From Neobacillus niacini (GTDB lineage: Bacteria; Bacillota; Bacilli; Bacillales; Cytobacillaceae): DNA of 64,000 bases. The notes under the pieces are model-generated. The model ran no database searches. It saw nothing but the letters and a program-made list of their open reading frames with translations, and was not told the DNA's origin. The DNA lies in contig NZ_JAMBOX010000015.1 of NCBI RefSeq assembly GCF_023715785.1, positions 1 through 64,000 on the forward strand, in the 5' to 3' direction. Position 1 is the stretch's first letter. Each line of letters starts with the position of its first letter. Positions 42,079 to 50,267 of this stretch are shown here, one piece after another. A program made the position numbers and the translations under genes.

Positions 42079-42738
42079 ATGAGTGTCATAAAATTAGTCA
42101 TCGCAGATGATCAAGAGCTGATTCGCGAAAGCTTGTCGATCGTGTTAGATATGGATGATGAGATGGAAATCGTCGGTTTGGCGGAAAATGGTGCTGAAGC
42201 CATTGATTTATGCCAACAGCAACAACCCGACATGATATTGATGGACATTAATATGCCGGAAATGGACGGGATATCGGCAACGAAAATCATCAAACAACGC
42301 TGGCCGGAGACGAGGGTCATTATTTTAACAACCTTCCAAGAGGTCAATTATGTGATAGACGCTTTGGCCATTGGGGCAGAAGGTTATTTGTTAAAAGCGA
42401 TTCACCCAAAGGACTTGCTTGCAGGCATTAAATTGATTCATAAGGGCGGCACCCTGCTGCCACAGGATTTGGCCAAGCTGCTCGTTCAGCAAATTAACAG
42501 TCCTGAGCCACAAGCCCCCCAAGAAAACAAGAACAACTATGACTTAACCGAACGGGAAGAAGAAGTGCTGGAATGCATTGCTCAAGGGTTAAGCAATCGG
42601 CTGATTGCAGAAAGGCTGTTTCTGTCGGAGGGAACCGTTAAGAACTATATTTCTAGTATCTACCATAAGCTAGATGTAAAGGACCGGTTTCAAGCGGCGT
42701 TAAAGGCGAAGGAGGAGGGGTTAACGGGAGGGATGTGA
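42079..42738 (+). CDS. NarL/LuxR-type response regulator
   Basis: A 219-residue regulator: receiver domain with acidic pocket ADDQE, phospho-acceptor Asp56 (DMILMDINMPEMDG), Thr switch (ILTTFQE) and Lys (LLKAIHP); then a LuxR-type HTH (LTEREEEVLECIAQGLSNRL, SEGTVKNYISSIYHKL). The start codon follows the kinase stop without a gap. Probable targets are the divergent DUF1700-DUF4097 operon and itself, inferred from proximity. Confidence 0.93.
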   Translation: MSVIKLVIADDQELIRESLSIVLDMDDEMEIVGLAENGAEAIDLCQQQQPDMILMDINMPEMDGISATKIIKQRWPETRVIILTTFQEVNYVIDALAIGAEGYLLKAIHPKDLLAGIKLIHKGGTLLPQDLAKLLVQQINSPEPQAPQENKNNYDLTEREEEVLECIAQGLSNRLIAERLFLSEGTVKNYISSIYHKLDVKDRFQAALKAKEEGLTGGM

Positions 42739-42762
42739 CAATAACTAGTGTCATAAATAAAA

Positions 42763-42792
42763 AACGCGTCAGGTACTGCCACTTATGACGCG
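42763..42792. terminator. Hairpin after the response regulator gene
   Basis: ACGCGTCA and TGACGCGT form an 8-base-pair stem with a 14-base loop. The T-run (six) is on the reverse strand, although no gene is seen there; it may still terminate the two-component operon weakly. Confidence 0.5.
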
Positions 42793-43020
42793 TCGGAGTG
42801 AAAAATTCAGCCGAACACGTCACATGAAATAGAGCTCCTTTCAAACCATATGGATACCTTATATGCTTTATTGAAATAATGGGTATTAAAGCAGAGGCTT
42901 ATATCCTATTTCTTTGGTACTATTAGGATGTCTTATTTTTTAAAAAACATGTTTTGAGAAGTAACGGAGTAGGTAAGTGAAATAATAATTTGAACAGTTA
43001 GATTTTGGAGGAGAAATACG

Positions 43021-43407
43021 ATGGAACAAACCAATATTCCTAAATCAATTGATGAATATATTTTGCAGTATCCTGAAGAGGTTCAAGAAATACTGAAGAC
43101 AATTAGAAAGGTTATTAAGGAATCAGCGCCAAATGCTATGGAAAAAATAAGCTATGGAATGCCTACTTTTGTTTTACATCAGAATTTGGTGCATTTTGCT
43201 GCATACAAAAACCATATAGGATTCTATCCAACTTCAAGCGGCATTACTGCTTTTAAACAGGAATTAACGGGATATAAGACCTCTAAAGGTGCAGTCCAAT
43301 TCCCAATTGGAAAACCTATCCCTTATGAATTGATTGGTCAAATCGTAAAATTTAGAGTGGCTGAAAACATAAGTAAAGCAGAAGAGAAAATAAAAAAGAA
43401 GAAATAG
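43021..43407 (+). CDS. YdhG/DUF1801 family protein
   Basis: A 128-residue cytosolic protein of the YdhG/YdeI (DUF1801) fold: SIDEYILQYPEEVQEILKTI, then EKISYGMPTFVLHQNLVHFA with the conserved Met-Pro, HIGFYPTSSGI and the end KGAVQFPIGKPIPYELI. The family is sometimes called an iron chaperone, but its biochemistry is unclear. GGAGGAG lies just upstream of ATG 43021. Confidence 0.88.
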   Translation: MEQTNIPKSIDEYILQYPEEVQEILKTIRKVIKESAPNAMEKISYGMPTFVLHQNLVHFAAYKNHIGFYPTSSGITAFKQELTGYKTSKGAVQFPIGKPIPYELIGQIVKFRVAENISKAEEKIKKKK

Positions 43408-43466
43408 TTTATTATTGAGGTTTTTTCGACGAGCGGGCGAGTAAGTTCAATAAGAATAAAAGATAT

Positions 43467-43512
43467 TTGACAATAATATGGATAAGTAGTATTATTATCT
43501 CAGATTCGAGAT
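43467..43512 (+). promoter_or_regulatory. SigA promoter with MhqR-type operator
   Basis: TTGACA (43467-43472), 17 bases, TATTAT (43490-43495): a near-consensus vegetative promoter. Overlapping and following the -10 is the palindrome ATCTCAGATTCGAGAT (43497-43512), close to the MhqR operator of B. subtilis (ATCTCGAATTCGAGAT type), with another half-like CCGAGATA at 43521. A repressor there would block the start site until quinones or related electrophiles release it. Confidence 0.75.
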
Positions 43513-43557
43513 AATTAAATCCGAGATAAAAATCTAAAAACCTTGGAGGTATCCATC

Positions 43558-44535
43558 ATGAACCATTTAAAAGGAATACACCATGTAACTGCCATTACAA
43601 GCAGTGCAGAAAAAAATTATGAATTTTTCAATTATGTGTTAGGAATGCGGTTAGTTAAAAAAACGGTCAATCAAGATGACATTCAAACCTATCACTTATT
43701 TTTTGCTGATGATAAAGGCAGCGCAGGAACGGACATGACTTTCTTTGACTTCCCCGGCATTCCAAAAGGTGTACATGGGACTAACGAGATTTCCAAGACC
43801 TCGTTCCGTGTACCAAGTGATGCGGCATTAGACTATTGGGTCAAACGATTTGATCGTCTAGAAGTGAAACATACAGGAATCAAAGAGCAATTTGGCAAGA
43901 AAACTCTCTCTTTCGTTGATTTTGATGATCAACAATATCAGTTGATTTCTGATGAATTCAATAAAGGAATTGAATCTGGCACACCATGGCAAAAGGGTCC
44001 AATCCCACTTGAATACGCCATTACCGGTTTAGGACCTATTTTTGTCCGGATTGCAAACTTTGATTACTTTAAAGAAATGCTGGAAAAAGTCCTACTATTT
44101 AAAGAGACTGCCAAGGAAGGATCCTCCCATTTATTTGAAGTGGGGGAAGGCGGGAATGGTGCCTCGGTCATTGTGGAATATGATCCGATTCTTCCTCAAG
44201 CCCGGCAAGGTTTTGGGACGGTTCACCATGCGGCTTTCCGTGTAGAGGATCGCGCTGTTTTAGAAGAGTGGATTGAACGCATGGATAGTTTTGGATTCGC
44301 TACATCCGGTTATGTAAACCGTCACTTTTTTGAATCATTGTACGCAAGAGTTGCACCACAAATTTTATTTGAGTTTGCTACTGATGGTCCTGGTTTTATG
44401 GGAGATGAGCCTTATGAAACGCTTGGGGAAAAATTATCTCTACCGCCATTCTTGGAGCCAAAACGTGCAGAAATAGAAAAGTATGTTCGCCCGATTGATA
44501 CTGTGAGAAGTACAAAGGAATTTATTAAAGAATAG
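43558..44535 (+). CDS. mhqO: Ring-cleaving dioxygenase, MhqO type
   Basis: A 325-residue double-VOC dioxygenase. The two modules begin at GIHHVTAITSSAEKNYEFFN and at GFGTVHHAAFRVEDRAVLEE, giving the metal-binding His residues, and the C-terminal Glu lies in ILFEFATDGPGF. Family length is about 310-330. B. subtilis MhqO and related proteins degrade hydroquinone/catechol-type compounds under MhqR control, which the operator upstream supports. I chose ATG 43558 (GGAGG eight bases upstream). No mhqN, mhqP or azoR gene is adjacent. Confidence 0.88.
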   Translation: MNHLKGIHHVTAITSSAEKNYEFFNYVLGMRLVKKTVNQDDIQTYHLFFADDKGSAGTDMTFFDFPGIPKGVHGTNEISKTSFRVPSDAALDYWVKRFDRLEVKHTGIKEQFGKKTLSFVDFDDQQYQLISDEFNKGIESGTPWQKGPIPLEYAITGLGPIFVRIANFDYFKEMLEKVLLFKETAKEGSSHLFEVGEGGNGASVIVEYDPILPQARQGFGTVHHAAFRVEDRAVLEEWIERMDSFGFATSGYVNRHFFESLYARVAPQILFEFATDGPGFMGDEPYETLGEKLSLPPFLEPKRAEIEKYVRPIDTVRSTKEFIKE

Positions 44536-44581
44536 GCTCTGATATTATTTATTGTTGACTTTCGTGTAGGTATGAGAATTC

Positions 44582-44766
44582 ATAAGCGGAGAATTTCCGG
44601 TTAATGTAATTATTAAGGCTTAAGAAGCAGATATAAACGGAGAAATTCCGGTTATCTGCTCTAAAAAAGACAAAATCCAATGATTTGAATAATATAAACG
44701 GAAAACTACCCCTATTTTTAGGGAAACATGGATATTTCCCGATTTAAACGGAATTTCTCCGTTTAT
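44582..44766. repeat. Cluster of GCGGA...TCCG intergenic repeats
   Basis: Four units: AAGCGGAGAATTTCCGGTTA, AAACGGAGAAATTCCGGTTA, AAACGGAAAACTACCCC, and AAACGGAATTTCTCCGTTTA, separated by 35-60 bases. Related units occur at 10439-10518. Confidence 0.7.
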
Positions 44767-44854
44767 TTTTAAAACAAAGTAAAATCAACATACAGCAATA
44801 ACAGAGCTAAAGAATAAAAAGCAAACAAAATACCGAGAAAATCCCCTTTCTCGA

Positions 44855-44890
44855 CAATAGCCCCCCTTAACTAGTTAAGGGGGGCTATTG
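44855..44890. repeat. 36-base near-perfect palindrome
   Basis: CAATAGCCCCCCTTAAC and its exact reverse complement flank a TA centre: 17-base arms with a two-base spacer. There is no T-run on either side. It could be a terminator, a recombination relic or a protein-binding site. Confidence 0.7.
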
Positions 44891-44894
44891 TTGG

Positions 44895-45011
44895 CTATTT
44901 AACCAAGAGCGTCTTCCCATTTTCATCAAATGCACACTTAAAGTCAAATGCAAATGGAGTGGGTCCATGCTGAGTATAATAGTTGTACCTCTTGAGAAAG
45001 AATGGACTAAT
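44895..45011 (-). pseudogene. C-terminal remnant of an unknown protein
   Basis: The reverse frame from 45011 to the stop at 44895 reads 38 residues, starting ISPFFLKRYNYYTQHGPTPF and ending ENGKTLLVK, of good protein-like composition. The frame is closed upstream by a TGA and there is no start codon. Family not recognised. Confidence 0.35.
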
Positions 45012-45027
45012 TCACATTAGTGCAAAG

Positions 45028-45654
45028 TTATATTTCTTTTGAAGACAGCGGTAAGAACAGCTTAACCCCGCGTTTGTTAAATGGCAGTATTTTTAAATCG
45101 GCCACCAGGTGACTGATGTACCCAATAAGACAGGTATAGAAAACGCCCTGGATCCCAAGTGAAGCCTCCAAATGGAAGGCAATAACCCCAAAGAAAACAA
45201 TGCCCAAGATAGAGTGGGTATAGCTTCGATGCGAAGTAAATGATGCAATGATTATGAAAATTCCCAGCAGTATTAACCAAAGTTCCTCTAACGAGATTCC
45301 TCCCAACAGGACAGCGATACCCGTAATCGTTAACATGTGTTTTTGCTTAATGAGGGAGGCCACTATTAGAATCAAACATCCGATTCCGGCACCCATCCAT
45401 CTTTCCATCGCCGTTTTTTCTAAGAAACTATAGAAAATCATCATCATTCCAATGATTAGGGCAGATAGCCTAATCACCTTATGAGACAAAGTAATTTTTC
45501 CGCGTAGCTTTCCGTCAATGTCCAAATCAGGGATTAACCCTGAGACGGCGCCTAATCCGACTAACAAGAGTGTCGCGGACGGAGAGGTTTCATACGTTTG
45601 AGCAATCATAAATCCTGCTGCCGATCCTATTACTGCATGTGATGTACCATTCAA
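45028..45654 (-). CDS. DUF457/YdjM-like membrane-bound metal-dependent hydrolase
   Basis: A 208-residue integral membrane protein with an N-terminal metal-binding motif (NGTSHAVIGSAAG, then SGLIPDLDIDGKLRGK), six or so helices and the second motif FTSHRSYTHSILGI. The His/Asp sets are those of the YdjM/DUF457 family, predicted membrane-embedded hydrolases that act on lipids or phosphate esters. Its N-terminus with HAVIG and PDLD is complete. Monocistronic. Activity is predicted only. Confidence 0.85.
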   Translation of the reverse strand: MNGTSHAVIGSAAGFMIAQTYETSPSATLLLVGLGAVSGLIPDLDIDGKLRGKITLSHKVIRLSALIIGMMMIFYSFLEKTAMERWMGAGIGCLILIVASLIKQKHMLTITGIAVLLGGISLEELWLILLGIFIIIASFTSHRSYTHSILGIVFFGVIAFHLEASLGIQGVFYTCLIGYISHLVADLKILPFNKRGVKLFLPLSSKEI

Positions 45655-45710
45655 TTTAAATCCACCTTTTAAAATATAAATATAGTAAAAACAAACTACA
45701 TGTAACTATT

Positions 45711-45884
45711 TTATACCAAAACATCCGTTCTGTTTAGAGGCTTAAGACCCTTATGCGGTTCAATATTCGCTATCATTTCAAAGGCACTTGGTTTCTCAAC
45801 ACTAAAGTCTCTGCCCGTATGTATAGAATAAGAAAAAGCTGACCAAACGTACTTAGCTTTGAAAGTTCCCGATCCAATTAGGGC
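45711..45884 (-). pseudogene. C-terminal remnant of an unknown protein
   Basis: The reverse frame from about 45884 to the TAA at 45711-45713 reads 57 residues including SGTFKAKYVWSAFSYSIHTG and ANIEPHKGLKPLNRTDVLV. It looks like the tail of a soluble protein, but it begins after an in-frame TAG without a start codon. It also overlaps the promoter region of the gene at 45909. Not recognised. Confidence 0.4.
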
Positions 45885-45908
45885 AAACTAAAATTGGAGG
45901 GTTTGCGT

Positions 45909-46454
45909 ATGATTATTTATCATGGTTCCATTAAAAAATTGGACCACTTTCCTAAAAAAGCAGTTGTCCAAAATTTACCCTACGGGATCGACACGATTGG
46001 CTTTTGGTTTACGTCCAATGCCGATTCAGCGAAACCTTTTGCCATCGGAACAGAGACGGTGATCCAAAAATCCGATACGGAGTTTTGGGAGGACGGGGAG
46101 CCGAAAGTGGTGCAAATCGAAAGGCCAGTCCGGGGCTTTGTCTACAAAGTCTATATGGATGAACCAAACCTTAAGGAATATAAATCGGAGGATTCCTTTG
46201 ATTTATTTATGAAGGAACGAGATAAATATTGTGATTACTTTACGGCCGGAAAAAAGAATCCCACCTGGAAGGATAAAGCAACCCTTCTGAATAAGGATGA
46301 AGCCAATACGGCGGTCCGACACCACCTTATGAAAATGGGGTACGAAGGTATTGTCATTCGAGATACCAAGCTGGATAATGGTATTACTGATATGTATTGT
46401 ATTTTTTCAGGGGATTCTCTTTATATCGCGGAAGTGATTCCCCTTGATGATTGA
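45909..46454 (+). CDS. ADP-ribosyltransferase-like protein
   Basis: A 181-residue cytosolic protein. The N-terminal MIIYHGSIKKLDHF, then GFWFTSNADSAKPFAIG, and the end GYEGIVIRDTKLDNGITDMY followed by CIFSGDSLYIAEVI, resemble the ART fold (Y-H-G, F-T-S and late aromatic strand) of small bacterial ADP-ribosyltransferase-like proteins; the catalytic Glu cannot be assigned with certainty. I chose ATG 45909 (GGAGG eight bases upstream). The next gene starts 20 bases later, so they may be co-transcribed. No immunity or secretion gene is seen. Fold call is inference. Confidence 0.55.
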   Translation: MIIYHGSIKKLDHFPKKAVVQNLPYGIDTIGFWFTSNADSAKPFAIGTETVIQKSDTEFWEDGEPKVVQIERPVRGFVYKVYMDEPNLKEYKSEDSFDLFMKERDKYCDYFTAGKKNPTWKDKATLLNKDEANTAVRHHLMKMGYEGIVIRDTKLDNGITDMYCIFSGDSLYIAEVIPLDD

Positions 46455-46474
46455 TTGGAAGAGGGGTTTCTTTG

Positions 46475-47068
46475 ATGAAAATTAACAGTACGAATCCGAA
46501 GGTGGACGAATTTTTAAGTAAAGTGAAAAAGTGGCAGGAAGAGTTTGTGACATTAAGAAATATCGCTCTAGATTGTGATTTGACCGAAGAATTGAAGTGG
46601 AGGCTGCCTTGTTATACGTCTGAGAACAGAAACATCGTCGTCATCCAAGGATTTAAAGAGTACTGTGCACTCATGTTTTTCAAGGGTGCTTTGTTAAAAG
46701 ATCCCAGTGGCATTCTAAGCAGACCTGGAGAGAATTCCCAGGCGCAGCGCCAGGTTCGGTTCTCCAGTGTTCAAGAAATAGCTGGGATGGAACGCATCAT
46801 TAAAGACTATATCTATGAAGCCGTTGAAGTGGAAAAAGCCGGGTTGGAAGTGCCCCTTAAAACGACTGTGGAATACAACACTCCTGATGAACTTCAAGCT
46901 AAATTCGATGAACTCCCTGCCTTGAAAACTGCGTTTGAGGCATTGACGCCGGGACGGCAAAGGGCATACATCCTTTATTTTTCTCAACCTAAACAATCCA
47001 AAACACGCCACTCAAGGATAGAAAAATATATGCAGCAAATTCTCGATGGAAAAGGATTAAATGATTAG
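46475..47068 (+). CDS. YdeI/OmdA-type protein (DUF1801 plus C-terminal domain)
   Basis: A 197-residue protein in two parts: a YdhG-like DUF1801 domain (STNPKVDEFLSKVKKWQEEF, ELKWRLPCYTSENRNIVVIQ, YCALMFFKGALLKDP) and a C-terminal bacteriocin-protection/YdeI-type domain (LPALKTAFEALTPGRQRAYI, then FSQPKQSKTRHSRIEKYM). The Arg/Lys-rich end is the typical YdeI tail. I chose ATG 46475 (AGAGGGG eight bases upstream). Distant paralogue of 43021-43407. Confidence 0.87.
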   Translation: MKINSTNPKVDEFLSKVKKWQEEFVTLRNIALDCDLTEELKWRLPCYTSENRNIVVIQGFKEYCALMFFKGALLKDPSGILSRPGENSQAQRQVRFSSVQEIAGMERIIKDYIYEAVEVEKAGLEVPLKTTVEYNTPDELQAKFDELPALKTAFEALTPGRQRAYILYFSQPKQSKTRHSRIEKYMQQILDGKGLND

Positions 47069-47138
47069 ATGAGAAAATGAATCACACAAGTAGGTCCGGC
47101 AGACCCTGGAACAGGCTCACCGGACCCAAACAATGCTA

Positions 47139-48431
47139 CTAAACCTTTTTTACTTCCAAATAATGAAGTTGATGCCCGTCTTTGCTTTGGATCTTGAACT
47201 TATATCCTTCCATTTCTATCATCGAATCATTCTCCTCATCGATGGTATTCGCTAAGAACCAGCCACCAATTGTGTCAACCTCTTCATGTGATAAATCAAT
47301 GCCTAATAAATCGTTAACGTCCTCGATGAGCAATTTTGAATCAAGAATAAAGTGATTCTCAGCTAGCTTACGAATAGCAGGGACTTCATCCTCATCAAAT
47401 TCATCTCTAATTTCACCGACAATTTCTTCGAGAATATCTTCAACTGTCACTAAACCAGAGGTGCCTCCGTATTCGTCCATTAAAATGGCAATATGGGTCC
47501 GTTCTTTTTGCATTTTTACTAGCAAATCGTGGATAGGGACTGTCTCAATGACTCGAATAATTGGATTAATGAATTTCTCCAATTGAAAGTGCTCGTTAAT
47601 ATTTGTATCTTGCAGTGCTGTCAGAAACTCTTTCACATTGATAAAACCGCGGATATTGTCTTTATCGCCATCAGCGACGGGGTATCGGGTATAATGCTCA
47701 CTTTTAATTGTGTGGATGATATCCTTATAGGAATCGTTAATCGAAATGGTCACAATTTCCGTTCGGGGCACCATGATTTCTTTGGCGATTCTTTCATCAA
47801 ATTCAAAAATGTTGTTCATGTATTTTAACTCATTCTTGTTAATTTCCCCGCTCTTATAGCTTTCAGATAATAAAATCCGCAATTCTTCCTCAGAGTGGGC
47901 CACTTCATGTTCCGAAGCAGGTTTTAAACCGAATAATCCGACAAGGAGACGAGCAGAACCATTCAAAAACCAAATAAACGGGTACATCAATTTATAAAAC
48001 CAAATGATTGGCACTGCGAATAAAAGCGTAACCGCTTCTGCTTTTTGAATGGCTGCCGTTTTTGGCGCAAGCTCACCAACTACCACATGTAAAAAGGTAA
48101 CCAAAGCAAAGGCAATACCGAATGATAATATATGGGTAATTGATTCGTTTAATTGAAGATACTCGAATAAGGGGTGTAATAATTTTTCTACCGTCGGTTC
48201 TCCTAACCAACCTAAACCTAATGCCGTAATCGTAATTCCCAATTGACATGCTGACAAATATTCATCTAAATGGGTGACGACCCTTTTAGCGGATAGCGCT
48301 CCTTTTTTTCCTTCAGCTATGAGTTGGTCAATCCGTGATACACGAACTTTGACGATGGCAAATTCGGTTGCTACGAAAAATGCGGTTAATGCAATTAATA
48401 ATACAATTAATAATAAGTTAACTGTTGTCAA
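47139..48431 (-). CDS. CNNM/CorC-type divalent-cation transporter (DUF21, CBS, CorC_HlyC)
   Basis: A 430-residue protein in the usual order: DUF21 with about four helices (residues 1-195), two CBS domains (about 215-335; [40 protein letters not shown]), and a C-terminal CorC_HlyC domain (about 350-430). The family exports or moves magnesium or other divalent ions, as in YhdP/MpfA of B. subtilis. TTG 48431 is the start; the only Shine-Dalgarno (AGGAGG, about 48464-48469) is further away, with a 7-base-pair hairpin between them. Confidence 0.88.
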   Translation of the reverse strand: MTTVNLLLIVLLIALTAFFVATEFAIVKVRVSRIDQLIAEGKKGALSAKRVVTHLDEYLSACQLGITITALGLGWLGEPTVEKLLHPLFEYLQLNESITHILSFGIAFALVTFLHVVVGELAPKTAAIQKAEAVTLLFAVPIIWFYKLMYPFIWFLNGSARLLVGLFGLKPASEHEVAHSEEELRILLSESYKSGEINKNELKYMNNIFEFDERIAKEIMVPRTEIVTISINDSYKDIIHTIKSEHYTRYPVADGDKDNIRGFINVKEFLTALQDTNINEHFQLEKFINPIIRVIETVPIHDLLVKMQKERTHIAILMDEYGGTSGLVTVEDILEEIVGEIRDEFDEDEVPAIRKLAENHFILDSKLLIEDVNDLLGIDLSHEEVDTIGGWFLANTIDEENDSMIEMEGYKFKIQSKDGHQLHYLEVKKV

Positions 48432-48437
48432 TCATTA

Positions 48438-48469
48438 GTCTTACGATTGTAAGACCTACACCTCCTAGG
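48438..48469 (-). promoter_or_regulatory. Shine-Dalgarno plus hairpin in front of the CNNM-type gene
   Basis: On the reverse strand AGGAGG is followed by GTCTTAC-AATC-GTAAGAC, an exact 7-base-pair hairpin, then the TTG start. Folding the hairpin would bring the binding site to about ten bases from the start, so it may control translation. Confidence 0.4.
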
Positions 48470-48716
48470 ATAATAGACCAGATTCTTCCTGATTTTTGCA
48501 TGATACACTTTTACTTTAAATTGTGCCCAGATTGTTAAAAAAACCATTAGCCATAAGTACGATATAAATAAAATTAGGTTTCATATTTTAAAAAATATTC
48601 ACTATCCATAACTTGTTAATGGGGTCGCGTATAATTTGTATGGTATAATTTTAATTTCTGGGTTAATTTGAACAAAATCTTGCCAGAAGTTAAAACAATA
48701 ATGGTGGAGGTAACTT

Positions 48717-49310
48717 GTGGAAACTCTAATCCTGGAAATGGTGGAATCGTTTAAAGAACTATCTTATTTTGGCATTATGCTTGCATTAACATTTGAATTT
48801 GTTCCAGCGGAGCTTGTATTGCCACTGGCTGGTTATTGGGTCTATCAAGGAGAAATGAATTTATATGGAGCGATTTTTGCAGGTTCGATTGGCGGGGTTT
48901 TGGGGCCGCTGACACTGTACGCCATAGGTCGTTATGGAGGCAGGATCGCCATCCTAAAATTCGGAAAGTATTTTTTCATTAAAGAAGAGCATATGGAAAA
49001 ATCGGATCGATTTTTTGAAAAACATGGGGGAGCTGTTGCGTTTATCGGGCGGTTTATCCCTGGGGTGCGGACGGCTATTTCTATTCCCTGCGGAATTGCC
49101 AAAATGAGTGTTTGGAAATTTATCATTTATACGTATGTAGCGATGCTGCCTGTTACAGCCTGCTACGTGTATTTAGGATATATTCTTGGGCCTCAATGGG
49201 AAAAAGCCGGCGAATTATTTAGCCAATATGCCAACTTTCTGTTGATCCCAATTGCTCTGTTTATTTTCTGGTTGATTGTAAAAAGAAGAAAGGTAAACGT
49301 ACAGAGCTAA
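48717..49310 (+). CDS. DedA-family membrane protein
   Basis: A 197-residue DedA/VTT-type protein with the conserved FEFVPAELVLPLAGYW (acidic residue in the re-entrant region), GPLTLYAIGRYGGR, FFEKHGGAVAFIGRFIPGVR (with the FxGRxxPxxR motif) and a C-terminal helix ending in KRRK. DedA proteins move or flip phospholipids or the undecaprenyl carrier and depend on proton motive force. GTG 48717 has GGAGG six bases upstream. Confidence 0.92.
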   Translation: METLILEMVESFKELSYFGIMLALTFEFVPAELVLPLAGYWVYQGEMNLYGAIFAGSIGGVLGPLTLYAIGRYGGRIAILKFGKYFFIKEEHMEKSDRFFEKHGGAVAFIGRFIPGVRTAISIPCGIAKMSVWKFIIYTYVAMLPVTACYVYLGYILGPQWEKAGELFSQYANFLLIPIALFIFWLIVKRRKVNVQS

Positions 49311-49323
49311 TATAATAAGAAGA

Positions 49324-49362
49324 CCTGATTTGAGGTTGAAACTTTTCAAATCAGGCTCTTTT
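49324..49362 (+). terminator. Terminator of the dedA-type gene
   Basis: CCTGATTTG and CAAATCAGG form a stem followed by CTCTTTTT. Confidence 0.8.
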
Positions 49363-49377
49363 TCTATTAAAAGGAAG

Positions 49378-49690
49378 TTAATTTACCTTTTCGATGATCT
49401 CCATTATGCTATCCAGCACAATCTTCGGCTGGTCATGGTGAATGTAGTGACCGGAGTCCTCCACGATTTTTCTTTTGCTATCTGTTGATAATTGAAGTAG
49501 CGAATCCTGCGCCTTCTGCCAGTCTTTGTGCTCCGCTTCTTCCGCCCTTGAGGAGAGAATCATCACAGGAAGATCTCCCAATCCTTCCTCTTGAACCACC
49601 TTCAGCTGCTCTTATTCTGCTGAAGCCATAAACAAAAGTTCACTTCTTTGGTCACTGATTACCCCTGACGGCAGGATCTTTTAAGAATGT
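49378..49690 (-). pseudogene. C-terminal remnant of an alpha/beta hydrolase gene
   Basis: Frame 49378-49599 encodes the end of a hydrolase: LPVMILSSRAEEAEHKDWQK (acid region) and VEDSGHYIHHDQPKIVLDSI (catalytic His). The same frame continues upstream across a TAA (about 49618) as VISDQRSELLFMASAE, also hydrolase-like. The nucleophile elbow and all upstream parts are absent. So the gene is truncated and interrupted. Confidence 0.65.
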
Positions 49691-49692
49691 AA

Positions 49693-49742
49693 AAAAGCCA
49701 AAATACGCAAATGTTGAATATAAGCCTGCGTGTTTTTGGCAA
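49693..49742 (-). terminator. Terminator of the aldo/keto reductase relic
   Basis: GCCAAAATACGCA pairs imperfectly with TGCGTGTTTTTGGC, followed on the reverse strand by a T-run. Confidence 0.6.
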
Positions 49743-49821
49743 TTTCCATATATTCGATATTGTTTTAAAACATCCTAACTATATCATTTGTATTCCCCCT
49801 CATTGACTCACAAAAGAGAAG

Positions 49822-50145
<324 letters not shown>

Positions 50146-50267
50146 CAATAGTCCTTAACTATTTTGATTTTTTTTATAACTTTGCTATAATGCAAGTGTT
50201 GGAAAATAGTAGAAAAACCCCGGGAAATAATACCCATCAACTGATTGATTAAGAGAGAGGAATTTAA

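Larger units (their letters stand above)
44536..44894. other. Intergenic region with repeats and a long palindrome
   Basis: No gene. At 44582-44766 there are several short palindromic units of the kind AAGCGGAGAATTTCCGGTTA. A 36-base palindrome follows at 44855-44890. Confidence 0.6.

Noticed and set aside
42653..42844. Reverse frame across the response regulator end and hairpin
   Set aside because: It overlaps a well-supported gene and crosses the hairpin; no credible start.
48432..48716. Magnesium (M-box or ykoK) riboswitch before the CorC-type gene
   Set aside because: The conserved M-box blocks are absent; only a short hairpin is present.
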